NCBI RefSeq assembly: GCF_041378895.1
Contig: NZ_CP144212.1
Span: forward strand, 275,001 to 339,000
Direction: 5' to 3'
DNA length: 64,000 bases
Source: Dechloromonas sp. ZY10
GTDB lineage: Bacteria > Pseudomonadota > Gammaproteobacteria > Burkholderiales > Rhodocyclaceae
The notes below the pieces were generated by a model. That model worked only from the letters and a program-made list of their open reading frames with translations, was not told the origin of the DNA and did not search any database. Below are positions 32,101 to 42,557 of this stretch, piece by piece (the first letter of the stretch is position 1; every line of letters starts with the position of its first letter). A program made the position numbers and the translations under genes.

Positions 32101-32288
32101 GGACTCTCCTCGTGATTGGGCGATGGCAACGGGTGGTTGCCCTACAGTACAGCTTAGCGCCGAAAACGCCTTTGAGCAGAAATGTGACTCCAAAAAAATC
32201 GATGTACTCACAAAGAAATTTTTCGTTTGTGAGTGGCTAAAACGTCAGCGCATACTCGGCACAAATCAAAAAACAACCGGAGACAACC

Positions 32289-33101
32289 ATGACGACAGAG
32301 ACTTCTGCTGCGCCGACGCAGCTGATCGCCAAGACCGGCCTTGAGGCCCGTCTGGCCATTCGTTCCGGCCGCTGGTCGGGACATACCAGCGGTGCCGCAC
32401 CGCATTTCGTCCAGGGCAACGTGGTCATCCTGCCCGCCGCCCTGGCCAACGACTTCCTCCGCTTCTGCCAGCGCAATCCCAAGCCGTGCCCGCTGCTCGC
32501 CGTTTCCGAGCCGGGCGCCCCGGGCCTGCCGCGCCTGGGCGCAGATCTCGACATCCGCACCGATGTGCCGCGCTACCGCGTCTGGCGCCAGGGCGAACTG
32601 GTCGACGAAGTGACCGACATCGGCGCCCTTTGGCGTGACGATCTGGTGACCTTCGTCATCGGCTGCTCCTTCTCCTTCGAGCAGCCGCTGATCGATGCCG
32701 GCATCCCCTTGCGTCACATCGAACAGGGTCGGAATGTGGCGATGTACCGGACCAATATCCAGACGGTACCGGCCGGTCCCTTCCGCGGCCCGATGGTGGT
32801 CTCGATGCGGCCGATGACGCCGGCCAACGCCATCCGCGCCGTCCAGGTCACGGCCCGCGTGCCGGCCGTGCATGGTGCGCCGGTGCACCTCGGCGATCCG
32901 GCATTGATCGGCATCGCCGACCTGGCCAAGCCGGATTTCGGCGACGCGGTCGACATCCTGCCCGGCGAGATGCCCGTCTATTGGGCTTGTGGCGTGACGC
33001 CGCAGGCGGTGGTCATGGAGGCCAAACCCGATTTCTGCATTACCCATGCGCCCGGCGCGATGCTGGTGACCGACCTGTTGGACAGCGAACTGGCTTTTTA
33101 A
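32289..33101 (+). CDS. putative hydro-lyase, DUF1445 / YcsI (D-glutamate cyclase family)
   Basis: A 270-residue protein of the DUF1445 family. It has the family segments [15 protein letters not shown] and [10 protein letters not shown] and the C-terminal [12 protein letters not shown]. In Bacillus subtilis ycsI lies in the ycsFGI-kipIA operon, which encodes 5-oxoprolinase, and the mammalian relative DGLUCY converts D-glutamate to 5-oxo-D-proline; activity of the bacterial protein is not established. Here it is the first gene of the module, 30 bp after an AAACAACCGGAG-type leader. Confidence 0.85.
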   Translation: MTTETSAAPTQLIAKTGLEARLAIRSGRWSGHTSGAAPHFVQGNVVILPAALANDFLRFCQRNPKPCPLLAVSEPGAPGLPRLGADLDIRTDVPRYRVWRQGELVDEVTDIGALWRDDLVTFVIGCSFSFEQPLIDAGIPLRHIEQGRNVAMYRTNIQTVPAGPFRGPMVVSMRPMTPANAIRAVQVTARVPAVHGAPVHLGDPALIGIADLAKPDFGDAVDILPGEMPVYWACGVTPQAVVMEAKPDFCITHAPGAMLVTDLLDSELAF

Positions 33102-33177
33102 GAGAGAGCTTTTCCTCGCCGGATTTTGCCAAAGAGCGAAGGCGGCGTTTTTTAATCCACCCATCAAGGAGACAACC

Positions 33178-34413
33178 GTGTGGATATCCGAAACAAACAG
33201 CAATGAAAGGAAGACGCTGGTCGCCGCTTTTGCCGGCTACGGGGTCGATGCTTTCGATTACATGATCTACACCTTCCTCATCCCGACGCTGATGGCGGCC
33301 TGGATGATGAGCAAGGTCGAAGCCGGCTACATCGCCACCGGGGCGCTCGTTACCTCGGCCATCGGCGGCTGGGCGGCGGGCATCCTGGCCGACAAGTACG
33401 GCCGGGTCCGCGTGCTGCAATGGACGGTGATGTGGTTCACGCTGTTCACCTTCCTCTCCGGCTTCACCAACTCCTTCGAGCAGCTGTTCTTCACCCGTGC
33501 CATGCAGGGTTTCGGCTTCGGTGGGGAATGGTCGGTCGGTGCCGTGCTGATTGCCGAAATGATCCAGGCCAAGCATCGCGGCAAGGCGGTCGGACTGGTC
33601 CAGAGCAGTTGGGCCGTCGGCTGGGGCGCTGCCGCCATCGCCTTCTGGGCGGTCTATGCCGTGCTGCCGCCCGAGCAGGCCTGGCGCGTGCTGTTCTGGA
33701 TGGGTATCCTGCCGGCTTTCCTGATCTTCTACATCCGTCGCAATATCAAGGACCCTGAAGTTTTCCGCGCTACCCAGGCCAAGAAGAAGGTCGACGGCGG
33801 CGGCAACTTCTGGGAAATTTTTTCGCCGCGCATGCTGAAGACCACCATCCTAGCCAGCCTGTTGTCCACAGGCATGATGGGGGCCTACTACGCGGTGACC
33901 ACCTGGCTGCCGACCTTCCTCAAGGTCGAGCGCAAGCTGTCTGTACTCGGTACCAGCGGCTACCTGCTGGTGCTCATCCTCGGCTCCTTCATCGGCTACC
34001 TGACCAGCGCCTACCTCTCGGACAAGCTCGGCCGCCGCTATTGCTTCATGCTGTTCGCCGCCTGTGCCGGCACCTTGGTCTACATCTATACCCATATCCC
34101 GATCACCGACGGGCTGATGCTCTTCCTCGGTTTCCCGCTCGGCTTCTTCCTCTCCGGCATCTTCTCCGGCATGGGCGCCTATCTGGCCGAACTCTTCCCC
34201 AACGAGCTGCGCGGCTCGGGGCAGGGCTTCTGCTACAACTTCGGGCGTGCCGCCGGTGCCATGTCGCCCGCCCTGGTCGGCTACCTCAGTACCTCCATGC
34301 CGCTTGGCGAAGTGATCGGCGTTCTCGCTGCTGGCGGCTATCTGCTGGTCATCCTGGCCTGCCTGCCGCTGCCTGAAACACAGGGCCGCGATCTCGCCGC
34401 GCAGCCGGCCTAA
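33178..34413 (+). CDS. MFS transporter, metabolite:H+ symporter type
   Basis: A 411-residue transporter with about 12 membrane segments. The first loop motif [17 protein letters not shown] and the loop 2-3 motif [13 protein letters not shown] mark the major facilitator superfamily, near the sialic acid/shikimate group. Its place between the hydro-lyase and glutamate dehydrogenase genes suggests import of 5-oxoproline or a related acid; this is inferred from context only. The GTG start has AAGGAGACAACC in front. Confidence 0.85.
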   Translation: MWISETNSNERKTLVAAFAGYGVDAFDYMIYTFLIPTLMAAWMMSKVEAGYIATGALVTSAIGGWAAGILADKYGRVRVLQWTVMWFTLFTFLSGFTNSFEQLFFTRAMQGFGFGGEWSVGAVLIAEMIQAKHRGKAVGLVQSSWAVGWGAAAIAFWAVYAVLPPEQAWRVLFWMGILPAFLIFYIRRNIKDPEVFRATQAKKKVDGGGNFWEIFSPRMLKTTILASLLSTGMMGAYYAVTTWLPTFLKVERKLSVLGTSGYLLVLILGSFIGYLTSAYLSDKLGRRYCFMLFAACAGTLVYIYTHIPITDGLMLFLGFPLGFFLSGIFSGMGAYLAELFPNELRGSGQGFCYNFGRAAGAMSPALVGYLSTSMPLGEVIGVLAAGGYLLVILACLPLPETQGRDLAAQPA

Positions 34414-34496
34414 AGCCTCCTCCTCATCACAAGTCAATGCAGTCTCCCCGGCGCACCTCTCGGTGCGGCCGGCGGGGCCCTGCGCGAAAGAAATTC

Positions 34497-35783
34497 ATGG
34501 AAAACACCACCAAGATTCCGTCCTACCTGTCCCGGGAATCGCTCGGGCCGTGGGAAACCTACCTGGTCCAGATCGACCGCGTCGAACCCTACCTCGACAA
34601 GGCCCTGCTGCCCTGGGTCGAAACCCTGACCCGGCCGAAGCGCTCGTTGATCGTCGATGTCCCGATCCGTCTCGACAACGGCGTCATCGCCCACTACGAG
34701 GGCTATCGCGTCCAGCACAGCCTGTCGCGCGGTCCGGGCAAGGGCGGCATCCGCTTTCACCCGGAGGTCACGCTCACCGAAGTCATGGCGCTGTCGGCCT
34801 GGATGACGATCAAGAACGCCGTGGTCAATGTGCCTTACGGCGGGGCCAAGGGCGGCATCCGGGTCGATCCGAAAAAGCTGTCGGTCGAGGAGCTGGAACG
34901 CCTGACCCGGCGCTACGCCAGCGAGATCAACATCCTGATCGGGCCGGACAAGGACATCCCGGCACCGGACATCAACACCAACGAACAGGTCATGGCCTGG
35001 TTCATGGATACCTACTCGGTCAACCAGGGCAAGACGACGACCGGTGTGGTGACCGGCAAGCCGGTTTCGCTCGGCGGCAGCCTCGGGCGTCACGATGCGA
35101 CGGGGCGCGGCGTGTTCATCTGCACCGTCGAGGCAACCAGGCACCTGGGCATATCCATTGCCGGTGCCCGTGTATCGGTACAAGGTTTCGGCAACGTCGG
35201 CGAAGCTGCCGCACGACTGTTCGCCGATGCCGGGGCCAAGGTGGTGGCCATTCAGGACGAAACCGGCTCCATCCATAACCGGCATGGCCTCGATGTGCGC
35301 AAGGTCCGCCAGCATCGCCTGGCGACGGGCAGCCTGGCCGGCGCGCCGGATTCCGAAACGATAGGCAGCGACCAGTTCTGGTCCTGCGAGGTGGACATCC
35401 TGGTCGCCGCCGCCCTGGAAAACCAGATCACCGAGAAAAATGCGCCGTCCATTCGCGCCCGGATCGTCGCAGAAGGCGCCAACGGACCGACAACTCCAGC
35501 TGCCGACCTGATCCTGAAGGAACGCGATGTGCTGGTCATTCCCGACGTGCTGGCCAACGCTGGTGGCGTGACCGTCAGCTATTTCGAATGGGTGCAGGAC
35601 ATCAGCGCCTTCTTCTGGTCCGAAGACGAGATCAATGCCCGTCTCGACAAGATCATGCGCGATGCCTTCGCCGCAGTCTGGGATGCCGCGCAAAGCAAGG
35701 GTATCCTGTTGCGGACTGCCGCCTTTGTGCTGGGTTGCGAGCGGGTTCTCCAGGCCCGCAAGCTGCGCGGCCTCTATCCCTGA
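34497..35783 (+). CDS. gdhA: Glu/Leu/Phe/Val dehydrogenase (glutamate dehydrogenase)
   Basis: A 428-residue hexameric-type glutamate dehydrogenase that would oxidise glutamate to 2-oxoglutarate and ammonia. The substrate region [11 protein letters not shown] (residues 80-89), the catalytic lysine in [11 protein letters not shown] (K118) and the dinucleotide-binding [10 protein letters not shown] (about 230) are intact. The ATG at 34497 matches the family start; a longer in-frame start at 34437 adds 20 low-complexity residues. In this module it would complete conversion of 5-oxoproline to a TCA-cycle intermediate. Whether it uses NAD or NADP is not clear. Confidence 0.9.
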   Translation: MENTTKIPSYLSRESLGPWETYLVQIDRVEPYLDKALLPWVETLTRPKRSLIVDVPIRLDNGVIAHYEGYRVQHSLSRGPGKGGIRFHPEVTLTEVMALSAWMTIKNAVVNVPYGGAKGGIRVDPKKLSVEELERLTRRYASEINILIGPDKDIPAPDINTNEQVMAWFMDTYSVNQGKTTTGVVTGKPVSLGGSLGRHDATGRGVFICTVEATRHLGISIAGARVSVQGFGNVGEAAARLFADAGAKVVAIQDETGSIHNRHGLDVRKVRQHRLATGSLAGAPDSETIGSDQFWSCEVDILVAAALENQITEKNAPSIRARIVAEGANGPTTPAADLILKERDVLVIPDVLANAGGVTVSYFEWVQDISAFFWSEDEINARLDKIMRDAFAAVWDAAQSKGILLRTAAFVLGCERVLQARKLRGLYP

Positions 35784-35798
35784 GCGAACCTTACGGCC

Positions 35799-36563
35799 AT
35801 GACCGCAGATTCCTCCGTTTTGCCCGTTCGCCTGCTCAGCGTTGGCGATACCGCCTGGACCGTCGAGTTCGGATCGATCATCGATCCGGCCATCCACGGC
35901 CGGGTGCTCGGCTTCTGCAGCCTGCTCGATACCTTGTCCGGCGACGGGCGCCTGGACGGTGTCGTCGAATGGGTGCCGACCTTCCGCTCGGTGACGGTCC
36001 ATTTCAACCCGGAGCAGGCCGATGCCATGGCCTTGCATGATCGGCTGGGCGAACTGGCCACCAAGAGCGGCATCCTGTCGGCCGCCGGCTGCCGCTGGCA
36101 CATCCCGGTTTGCTTCGATGCCGAGTGCGCACCGGATCTGGCCGACGTCGCACAGGCCAAGGGCATGACGCCGGAGGCGGTCGTCCAGTTGCTGACCGAC
36201 AGCGTGTTTTCGGTCTACATGCTCGGCTTCCTGCCCGGTTTTCCGTACCTGGGCGGCGTTCCCGAAGTTCTCGATATGCCCCGCCTGGCCAGTCCGCGCA
36301 AGGTGGTACCGTCCCGTTCGATCGCCATCGCCGGGAGGATGTGCGCCGCTTACCCGTGGGAAAGCCCGGGCGGCTGGCGCCTGTTGGGGCGTACGCCGAT
36401 TCGCCTGTTCGATGCGGCCAATGCGCGCCGTCCGGCCTTGCTTGCACCGGGCGATCAGGTGGTCTGGGAAGCCATCGATTCGGCCTCCTATGCCGAACTG
36501 GAGCACGCCTGCGCTGCTGGAGATTTCGATCTGAGCAGCCTGATGCGCGAAGGAGGGGCGTGA
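35799..36563 (+). CDS. pxpB: 5-oxoprolinase subunit PxpB
   Basis: A 254-residue KipI-family protein. The motif YMLGFLPGFPYLGG near residue 145 and the C-terminal TPIRLFDAANARPALLAPG-like segment are characteristic. With PxpA and PxpC it forms the ATP-dependent 5-oxoprolinase that opens 5-oxo-L-proline to L-glutamate in the cytoplasm. Its stop overlaps the pxpC start (TGATG). The Bacillus KipI name reflects a secondary effect on the sporulation kinase, irrelevant here. Confidence 0.92.
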   Translation: MTADSSVLPVRLLSVGDTAWTVEFGSIIDPAIHGRVLGFCSLLDTLSGDGRLDGVVEWVPTFRSVTVHFNPEQADAMALHDRLGELATKSGILSAAGCRWHIPVCFDAECAPDLADVAQAKGMTPEAVVQLLTDSVFSVYMLGFLPGFPYLGGVPEVLDMPRLASPRKVVPSRSIAIAGRMCAAYPWESPGGWRLLGRTPIRLFDAANARRPALLAPGDQVVWEAIDSASYAELEHACAAGDFDLSSLMREGGA

Positions 36564-37615
36564 TGGCTGCTATCGTCGAAGTCACCGAAGCCGGCCTCGC
36601 CGTTACCATCCAGGATCGTGGCCGCTACGGCTATCGCAATATCGGCGTGCCGGTTTCCGGGGCGCTCGATCCCTGCCTGATGACGGCGGCCAACGCCTTG
36701 CTCGGCAACGATCCGGATGCCGCAGTCCTTGAAGTCTGCCTGGGCGGTCCCTCGCTCAAGGCTCTGTCCGGTACGGTACGCATCTCGCTGGCTGGAGAGA
36801 TCACGGCTCAGGTGGTCAATACCTGCGGCCGAGTACTCAAGGTAGAACCCTGGCAGACGGCAACGCTGTTCCCCGGTGATATCGTCCGCATCGGCAGCAT
36901 CGCGCGTGGCGTCGGCTATGTCGGCATATCCGGCGGCTTCCAGGTGCCGCAGCAACTGAGCAGTCGTTCGACCTACCTGCGGGCGCGGCTCGGCGGCGTT
37001 GACGGGCGGGCGCTGGCTACTGGCGACCGCCTGCAATGCGATCCGCTGACCGGCAACCCCTGGGTGGAAGCCTGCGGAACGCTGCACTGGACGGTTGAGA
37101 CGGGGCCCATCCGGGTGTTGCTCGGGCCGCAAGACGATTACTTCACGCCGGAAGCACTGGCTGCCTTTCTCGGCACGCCCTACCGCATTACCCGCAACAT
37201 GGACCGCATGGGCATACGCCTCGACGGGGTGAAACTGACCCACAACGACCTCGGTGCGGAAATCGTCTCGGATGGCGTCGCGCCGGGCTCGATCCAGGTT
37301 CCGGCCAACGGCCAGCCCATCGTGTTGATGGCCGATTGCCAGACCTCTGGCGGCTATCCCAAGATCGCAACGGTCATCCGCGCCGATCTGGCGCGACTGG
37401 CACATGTCCGGCCGGGAGACGAGGTGCAGTTCGTCGCCGTTGATCATGCCCAGGCAGCGGCTGCATTGCGCGAGCAGGCCCAGCTGGTCGGCCGCTGGTG
37501 CGAGAGTCTCGGAACTTTCCGTCCGCCCGGCGTGATCGACGAGGCGGCACTTTACGAAGGCAACCTGATCAGCGGTGCCATTCGCGGCGACGAACTGGCC
37601 TGGTATTCGGTATAA
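36563..37615 (+). CDS. pxpC: 5-oxoprolinase subunit PxpC
   Basis: A 350-residue KipA-family (biotin-dependent carboxylase-like) protein. It starts MAAIVEVTEAGLAVTIQDRG and has GVPVSGALD, GPQDDYF and ADCQTSGGYPKIATVI, all typical. The ATG overlaps the pxpB stop by one base and follows GGAGGGG, so the pair is translationally coupled. PxpB and PxpC are fused in some bacteria; here they are separate. It completes 5-oxoprolinase together with pxpA at 38320. Confidence 0.92.
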   Translation: MAAIVEVTEAGLAVTIQDRGRYGYRNIGVPVSGALDPCLMTAANALLGNDPDAAVLEVCLGGPSLKALSGTVRISLAGEITAQVVNTCGRVLKVEPWQTATLFPGDIVRIGSIARGVGYVGISGGFQVPQQLSSRSTYLRARLGGVDGRALATGDRLQCDPLTGNPWVEACGTLHWTVETGPIRVLLGPQDDYFTPEALAAFLGTPYRITRNMDRMGIRLDGVKLTHNDLGAEIVSDGVAPGSIQVPANGQPIVLMADCQTSGGYPKIATVIRADLARLAHVRPGDEVQFVAVDHAQAAAALREQAQLVGRWCESLGTFRPPGVIDEAALYEGNLISGAIRGDELAWYSV

Positions 37616-37632
37616 GCGAGACGTTAGATACT

Positions 37633-38235
37633 ATGCTTCACCTTTACGACCGTGAAACCTCTGGCAACTCCTACAAAGTTCGGCTTCTGCTGGCCTTCTT
37701 GAGAATTCCGTACGACAGAACTTTCGTTCCCTTGCAAAATGGAAAGAATCAAGTTGATCTCAGCTATTTCGAGCTAAATCCTCGTGGACAAATACCTACG
37801 CTGATGGATGGAGCCTCGACGCTCTGGGGGTCGACAGCCGCTCTTTGCTATGTCGCGTCTAAATACGATGCGTCACGAACTTGGTTGCCGCGAGAGCCTC
37901 TTCAGTTCGCTGAGGTAATGCAATGGCTTGAATTGGCACAGAACGAAATTCAGTCTGGCCTCTTCATGGCTCGCGCAATCACTAGCTTTGGCTATCCAGG
38001 CAATCTCGACGAGGCCAAAGCAAAAGCGACTACGGCACTTCAAACACTGGAGTGGCGGCTTGCCAAGAACTCATGGCTCGTCGGATCCACTCCGACCATT
38101 GCCGACATTGCTTGTTTCCCGTACGTCGCCCTTGCTAATGAGGGGCGAGTCGACGTTTCACCCTATCCCGGGATAAGTGCATGGCTGTATTCGGTCAAGT
38201 CAATCCCCAATTTCGTTCCAATGCCGGGGCTATGA
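37633..38235 (+). CDS. glutathione S-transferase family protein
   Basis: A 200-residue GST: an N-terminal thioredoxin-like domain (MLHLYDRETSGNSYKVRLLLAFL with SGNSYKV around the usual catalytic Ser) and a C-terminal helical domain with STPTIADIACFPYV. Base composition is about 45-50 % G+C, well below its neighbours, and codon use differs (AAA, TTT, AGC/TCA frequent). It interrupts the usual pxpBC-pxpA order, 17 bp after pxpC. This suggests a later insertion from another source. No link to 5-oxoproline is known apart from glutathione turnover producing it. Confidence 0.85.
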   Translation: MLHLYDRETSGNSYKVRLLLAFLRIPYDRTFVPLQNGKNQVDLSYFELNPRGQIPTLMDGASTLWGSTAALCYVASKYDASRTWLPREPLQFAEVMQWLELAQNEIQSGLFMARAITSFGYPGNLDEAKAKATTALQTLEWRLAKNSWLVGSTPTIADIACFPYVALANEGRVDVSPYPGISAWLYSVKSIPNFVPMPGL

Positions 38236-38319
38236 GCACCGTGGCGAGGCATGCGATTTTCATTGCGCCCGTTTATGTCAAACGATATCAACAAAGAATT
38301 TTCCGAGAAGAGAATGTAT

Positions 38320-39087
38320 ATGAAGATCAACCTCAACGCCGATCTCGGCGAAAGCTACGGTGCCTGGGTCATGGGCAACGATGCCGACATGCTGCCGCTG
38401 GTCGGCTCGGCCAATCTGGCTTGCGGCTTCCATGGCGGCGACCCGCTGGTCATGCGCCAGACCCTGCAACTGGCCAGGCGCAACGGCGTCAGTGTTGGCG
38501 CCCATCCGTCCTACCCCGACCTGCAGGGCTTCGGCAGGCGCCGCATGGTCATGGCGCTGGATGAACTGGAGGCGGCCATCCTGTACCAGATCGCCGCGCT
38601 GGACGGCATGGCGCGGGCCGAAGGCATGCGGGTGAGCCATGTCAAGCCGCATGGTGCCCTGAACAACGCGGCCTGCGCGGACCGGGCGCTGGCTGACTCG
38701 GTGGTTCGGGCCATCCGCGCATACGATCCGGCGATGATCCTCCTCGCTCCGGCACTATCGGAACTGTGTGCGGCAGGCCATGCCGCCGGGCAGCCCGTCG
38801 TCGAGGAGATTTTCGCTGACCGGGCCTACATGGATGACGGGCAGCTGGTTCCTCGCAGTCGCCTGGATGCCATGGTTCATGGTGCAGAAGCCAGCTATGC
38901 CCACGTCCGGCGCATGCTCGATGAGGGTGCCATCGTCAGCGTGAACGGCAAGCGCCTGCCTTGCCGGATCGGCAGCATCTGCGTCCATGGCGATGGGGCG
39001 GAGGCCGTGGCCACCGCGCGCTATCTGCGCGAACGCCTGGCGGCCGAGGGCTGCAGGCTGGTTGCCTTGCCCGAGCTGTGTGACTGA
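38320..39087 (+). CDS. pxpA: 5-oxoprolinase subunit PxpA (LamB/YcsF family)
   Basis: A 255-residue LamB/YcsF protein. The N-terminus MKINLNADLGES and the metal-site-like ACGFHGGDP near residue 34, then SVGAHPSYPDLQGFGRR, are hallmarks. It is the third 5-oxoprolinase subunit. The ATG at 38320 sits nine bases after GAGAAG and gives the family N-terminus; an ATG at 38314 is an alternative. The 84 bp before it are AT-rich like the preceding GST gene, so the transferred block probably extends to here. Confidence 0.92.
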   Translation: MKINLNADLGESYGAWVMGNDADMLPLVGSANLACGFHGGDPLVMRQTLQLARRNGVSVGAHPSYPDLQGFGRRRMVMALDELEAAILYQIAALDGMARAEGMRVSHVKPHGALNNAACADRALADSVVRAIRAYDPAMILLAPALSELCAAGHAAGQPVVEEIFADRAYMDDGQLVPRSRLDAMVHGAEASYAHVRRMLDEGAIVSVNGKRLPCRIGSICVHGDGAEAVATARYLRERLAAEGCRLVALPELCD

Positions 39088-39099
39088 GGGCGGGGCGTA

Positions 39100-39249
39100 A
39101 TGGTAAGCACTGAACTATTCCCGGCAGCGGTAGACGCCGACACCGGCGCCGAGGCAGCATTACTGGCCGGCGCGGCTGCGAAGGCTCCTTCGACAGCCGC
39201 GCCGGGCGACAACGACCTGGACAGCGTCGCCGTGATGAGCAATAACTGA
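39100..39249 (+). CDS. 49-residue hypothetical protein coupled to DUF3422
   Basis: An ATG 12 bp after pxpA opens a 49-codon frame (MVSTELFPAAVDADTG start, DLDSVAVMSNN end) whose stop TGA overlaps the next gene's ATG (TGATGG). GGGCGGGG precedes the start. It is rich in Ala and Gly, with no recognisable domain. The tight coupling on both sides is the only support. Confidence 0.45.
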   Translation: MVSTELFPAAVDADTGAEAALLAGAAAKAPSTAAPGDNDLDSVAVMSNN

Positions 39250-40589
39250 TGGCGCAAGCTGCCGAAGGAGAGCGCCAGCACGCGCTGGCGGTCGCCTGCC
39301 TGGCGGAGGCCAGCGATCATCCGGCGCGCCACGATCTGGCCAACGAGGTTCATGCCCGGCCTTTTCTGCGTATCGCCGCGCCGGCACGGGTGACCCACCT
39401 GGCGGTGTTGGGGGACCCGGCTGCCCCCCCGGCGCAGCACCTTCAACTGGCGACCGAGTTTTGCGAAGCGCTCGGTATCGCGCCACCGGCCCCGGCTGCC
39501 CGTCACCTGGCGTACAACGGCGATGGTTTTACGCTCAAATGGGAACGCCATACGGAGTTTTCGACGTTTACCGTGGTCGGCTCCGGTCAGGCAGACGAAC
39601 CCTTTGCCGACTGGATAGACGAGGGCCACCGCCTGCCCGCCGGATGGCGAACGCTGGTCGACAGGAAACGCCTGGTCGCCCTGCAGATCGAAGTATTGAA
39701 GGGCGAGCCGGCCCGGAATGCCCGGCGCGAGCGCAGCCGCTGGTTTGGCGACAGCGGCCAGGTCGGCAGCCGCGTTCTCGGGGGCGGCGAAGTCTGGTGC
39801 AACTGGCAGATCGGCGACGACGGTTTTTCACGCTTTCTGGTCCTCGACCTCGATTTTCGCGAGAACCAGGTGGGCCGGCTGGTGCAACGGCTGGCGGAAA
39901 TCGAGACCTATCGGCTGATGGCCTTGCTCTCCCTGCCCGTAGCCCGTGAAATGCTCGGCCAGTTGGAGAATCTGGAGGCAAGGCTGGGCGAGGTGATACG
40001 CGGCATGGCGGCGGATCACGGCAGTGGCGGCGATGCCGACCGACTGCTGGCGCTCACCGAACTGGCCGGCCAGGTTGAAGCCCTGAGTGCCGGGGTCAGC
40101 CGGTTCAGCGCCTCGCAGGCCTACGACCAGCTAGTCCTTTCCCGTATCCAGGAACTGCGCGAGGAACGCATCGAAGGCGTGCCCACCATCGGCGAGTTCA
40201 TGGAGCGTCGGCTGTCGCCGGCCATGGATACCTGTCGTTCCGTCCAGGCCCGCCAGGCTGCCTTGGCCGAACGCCTGTCGCGGGCCATCGACCTGCTGCG
40301 GACGCGGGTCGATATGGTCCAGGAACGCCAGATCACCGAACTGCTCAGCGGCATGCACAGCACTGCTTCCACGCAGCTCAAGCTGCAACACGCCGTCGAG
40401 GGGCTCTCCGTCGTCGCCATTTCGTACTACGCGATCTCCCTGCTGTCGCACCTTCTGCGCGGCGCGGAAGACCTTGGGCTGCACGTCAACACGCCTCTGC
40501 TGGAGGTGACGCTGGTGCCGGCCGTTCTGGTGATGGCCTTCCTGATGATCCGTGGCGTACGCAAGGGAATCGCCAGCGGACGCTGCTGA
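39249..40589 (+). CDS. DUF3422 family membrane protein
   Basis: A 446-residue DUF3422 protein. The long soluble N-terminal part contains [11 protein letters not shown], the family's conserved opening, and [11 protein letters not shown]; the C-terminus has two membrane segments (about 385-405 [16 protein letters not shown] and 418-438). The function is unknown, and the family is common beside uptake or oxidation genes in proteobacteria. It is translationally coupled to the 49-residue ORF upstream. Confidence 0.8.
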   Translation: MAQAAEGERQHALAVACLAEASDHPARHDLANEVHARPFLRIAAPARVTHLAVLGDPAAPPAQHLQLATEFCEALGIAPPAPAARHLAYNGDGFTLKWERHTEFSTFTVVGSGQADEPFADWIDEGHRLPAGWRTLVDRKRLVALQIEVLKGEPARNARRERSRWFGDSGQVGSRVLGGGEVWCNWQIGDDGFSRFLVLDLDFRENQVGRLVQRLAEIETYRLMALLSLPVAREMLGQLENLEARLGEVIRGMAADHGSGGDADRLLALTELAGQVEALSAGVSRFSASQAYDQLVLSRIQELREERIEGVPTIGEFMERRLSPAMDTCRSVQARQAALAERLSRAIDLLRTRVDMVQERQITELLSGMHSTASTQLKLQHAVEGLSVVAISYYAISLLSHLLRGAEDLGLHVNTPLLEVTLVPAVLVMAFLMIRGVRKGIASGRC

Positions 40590-40629
40590 TCCGGCCTGTC
40601 CATCTATCGTTTATTTAAGGAGTCATGAC

Positions 40630-42273
40630 GTGGTGCTGCCAAGCTATCGCGTTTCCACGCGCATTTACATTTTGATCGGGCTGGCGCTACTCGGCCTCAT
40701 GGTCCTCTGTTTGACCGCGCTCTACCAATTGAGGGAAGGCATGCTTGCGGATCGGAAGGCCAAACTTCGCAATCTGGTGGAGGTGGCGGTTGGCATCGTC
40801 AGTTACCATCACAAGCTGGCCTTGGAAGGGAAAATGCCGGATGGCGAAGCGCGCTTGGCAGCCCGGGAGGCGCTACGCAACATCCGCTACGAAGGGAAGG
40901 AGTACATTTTCATTCACTCTTTTCATCCGCAGATGACCTACCTCCTTCTTCCGCCCAAACCGGAATTGGAAGGGAGTGATTCTTCTGGGTTGAAGGATGT
41001 CAACGGCAAATACATCATTCGCGACCTGACCAAGGCAGCGCGTGAAGGAGGTGGGTATGTCGAATATTGGTATCCCCGCCCCGGGCAGCAGCAAGCCGAA
41101 CCCAAACTATCCTATGCTGCCCAGTTTGCCCCCTGGAACTGGGTCATAGGGACGGGTATCTACATCGACGACATCGATAGCGAGTATCGAAAAAATGCAC
41201 TGCTGCTGGGTGGCGTGTCTGCCGGCTTGCTGATACTGCTTGCCTTGTGCGGCTGGCAGACATCATCCAGCATCCTTCGTCGTCTGGGGGGCGAACCCCA
41301 GGTGGCAACCGAAATCATGCAGCGTGTGGCCGGCGGCGACTTGACGGCGCGGATTGACAATGTTCCGGCCAACAGCCTTCTCGGTGCCCTGGGAACCATG
41401 GTCGGCGCCCTGCGTGACATGGTCGGAGGCATCAATAGCGACGCCAATCGCGTGGTCGAAAATGCTGAGAAAATCGCATGTGCCTCCGGTGAAATCGCCA
41501 AGGCAGCCGAACTGCAGGCCGATTCGACTTCGGCCATGGCAGCGGCCATTGAGGAACTCACGGTGAGTTCCAGCCATATCTCGGACAGCGCCCGCGAGAG
41601 CACTCGCGAAACCACCGAAGCGGCGGAGCTCGCAGGGCGTGGCAGCGAGCGGGTCAATCAGGCTGCCGCAGCGATTGAAAAGATATCCAAAACTGTCTCG
41701 GGGGCCTCCGGCAGAATCCATGCGCTGGTGGAACGCGCCAAGCAGGTATCGACCATCGCTGGCGTGATCAAGGACATCGCCGGACAGACCAACTTGCTCG
41801 CGCTCAATGCCGCCATCGAGGCCGCCCGCGCCGGCGAACAGGGGCGTGGCTTTGCGGTCGTGGCCGACGAAGTGCGCAAGCTAGCCGAGAGAACCTCCTG
41901 TGCCACGCTGGAAATCGAGCAAATGATTTCTGGCATTCAGCTGGATACGGTCGGTGCAGTCGAGGCCATGAGCACCGCGCTGCCCGAAGTCCATGAAGGG
42001 GTCCATCTTGCTTCGTCGGCCTCGGAGTCGCTGCTGGCAATCGAGGGCAGTGCTCGAAGAACCCTGCAACGCGTTGGCGAAGTCGCCGATGCCACCCGTG
42101 AGCAAAGCGCGGCCAGCACTGCCATCGCTCAACGTGTCGAGCAGATTGCCAACATGGTCGAGGAAACGACGGAAACCATCCGTGGTACCGCCGCTGCTGC
42201 CCACGAACTGCAAAGCATTGCCACCAATCTGCGTCAGCTTGTAGGACGGTTCAAGACGGAGAGCTATAGCTGA
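40630..42273 (+). CDS. methyl-accepting chemotaxis protein with single Cache domain
   Basis: A 547-residue chemoreceptor. A membrane segment at about residues 12-32, a periplasmic single-Cache (sCache_2-type) sensor with [20 protein letters not shown] and [16 protein letters not shown], a second membrane segment near 193-213, HAMP and the signalling hairpin with [19 protein letters not shown] near residue 400. The GTG at 40630 has AAGGAG at 40617-40622; an earlier in-frame start at 40552 would lie inside DUF3422. As last gene of the module it may direct chemotaxis to the acid catabolised by it; the ligand is inferred only. Confidence 0.85.
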   Translation: MVLPSYRVSTRIYILIGLALLGLMVLCLTALYQLREGMLADRKAKLRNLVEVAVGIVSYHHKLALEGKMPDGEARLAAREALRNIRYEGKEYIFIHSFHPQMTYLLLPPKPELEGSDSSGLKDVNGKYIIRDLTKAAREGGGYVEYWYPRPGQQQAEPKLSYAAQFAPWNWVIGTGIYIDDIDSEYRKNALLLGGVSAGLLILLALCGWQTSSSILRRLGGEPQVATEIMQRVAGGDLTARIDNVPANSLLGALGTMVGALRDMVGGINSDANRVVENAEKIACASGEIAKAAELQADSTSAMAAAIEELTVSSSHISDSARESTRETTEAAELAGRGSERVNQAAAAIEKISKTVSGASGRIHALVERAKQVSTIAGVIKDIAGQTNLLALNAAIEAARAGEQGRGFAVVADEVRKLAERTSCATLEIEQMISGIQLDTVGAVEAMSTALPEVHEGVHLASSASESLLAIEGSARRTLQRVGEVADATREQSAASTAIAQRVEQIANMVEETTETIRGTAAAAHELQSIATNLRQLVGRFKTESYS

Positions 42274-42314
42274 CGGCGATGTCCAAGGGGGCTCACACAA
42301 TAGGGGGCTGATCC

Positions 42315-42413
42315 CTATTGTTCTTTGCGAATGTTCTTGGAGGCGATCATCGCGAGCAGGACGTCGATTTGTTCATGGCTATTCAAATCCAGCATGAAGC
42401 GTGCGGTTTTGCC
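42315..42413 (-). pseudogene. truncated C-terminal gene remnant
   Basis: A short minus-strand frame reading ARFMLDLNSHEQIDVLLAM and ending ASKNIRKEQ, with a stop codon directly upstream. The composition is protein-like, and the position just inside the right end suggests the tail of a lost element gene. No family was recognised. Confidence 0.25.
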
Positions 42414-42557
42414 CTATCCTCATAAATCTGTCCGTAGACCTATACAAAGCTGCAGTTACTAGTTGTGTGTCGAAAGACCGCTTCGGCCGAATAGCGGGAA
42501 TGGGTGGGAGTGACGTCTATTGCTTTGTCGTGAGTCAAACGGGCTGAAAGGCGGATA
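42414..42557. other. right-end spacer of the element
   Basis: About 145 bp of AT-richer sequence between the gene remnant and the clear right-end repeats. It may contain further degenerate end repeats (for example GACTCAC-type fragments near 42530), but none is convincing. Confidence 0.3.
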
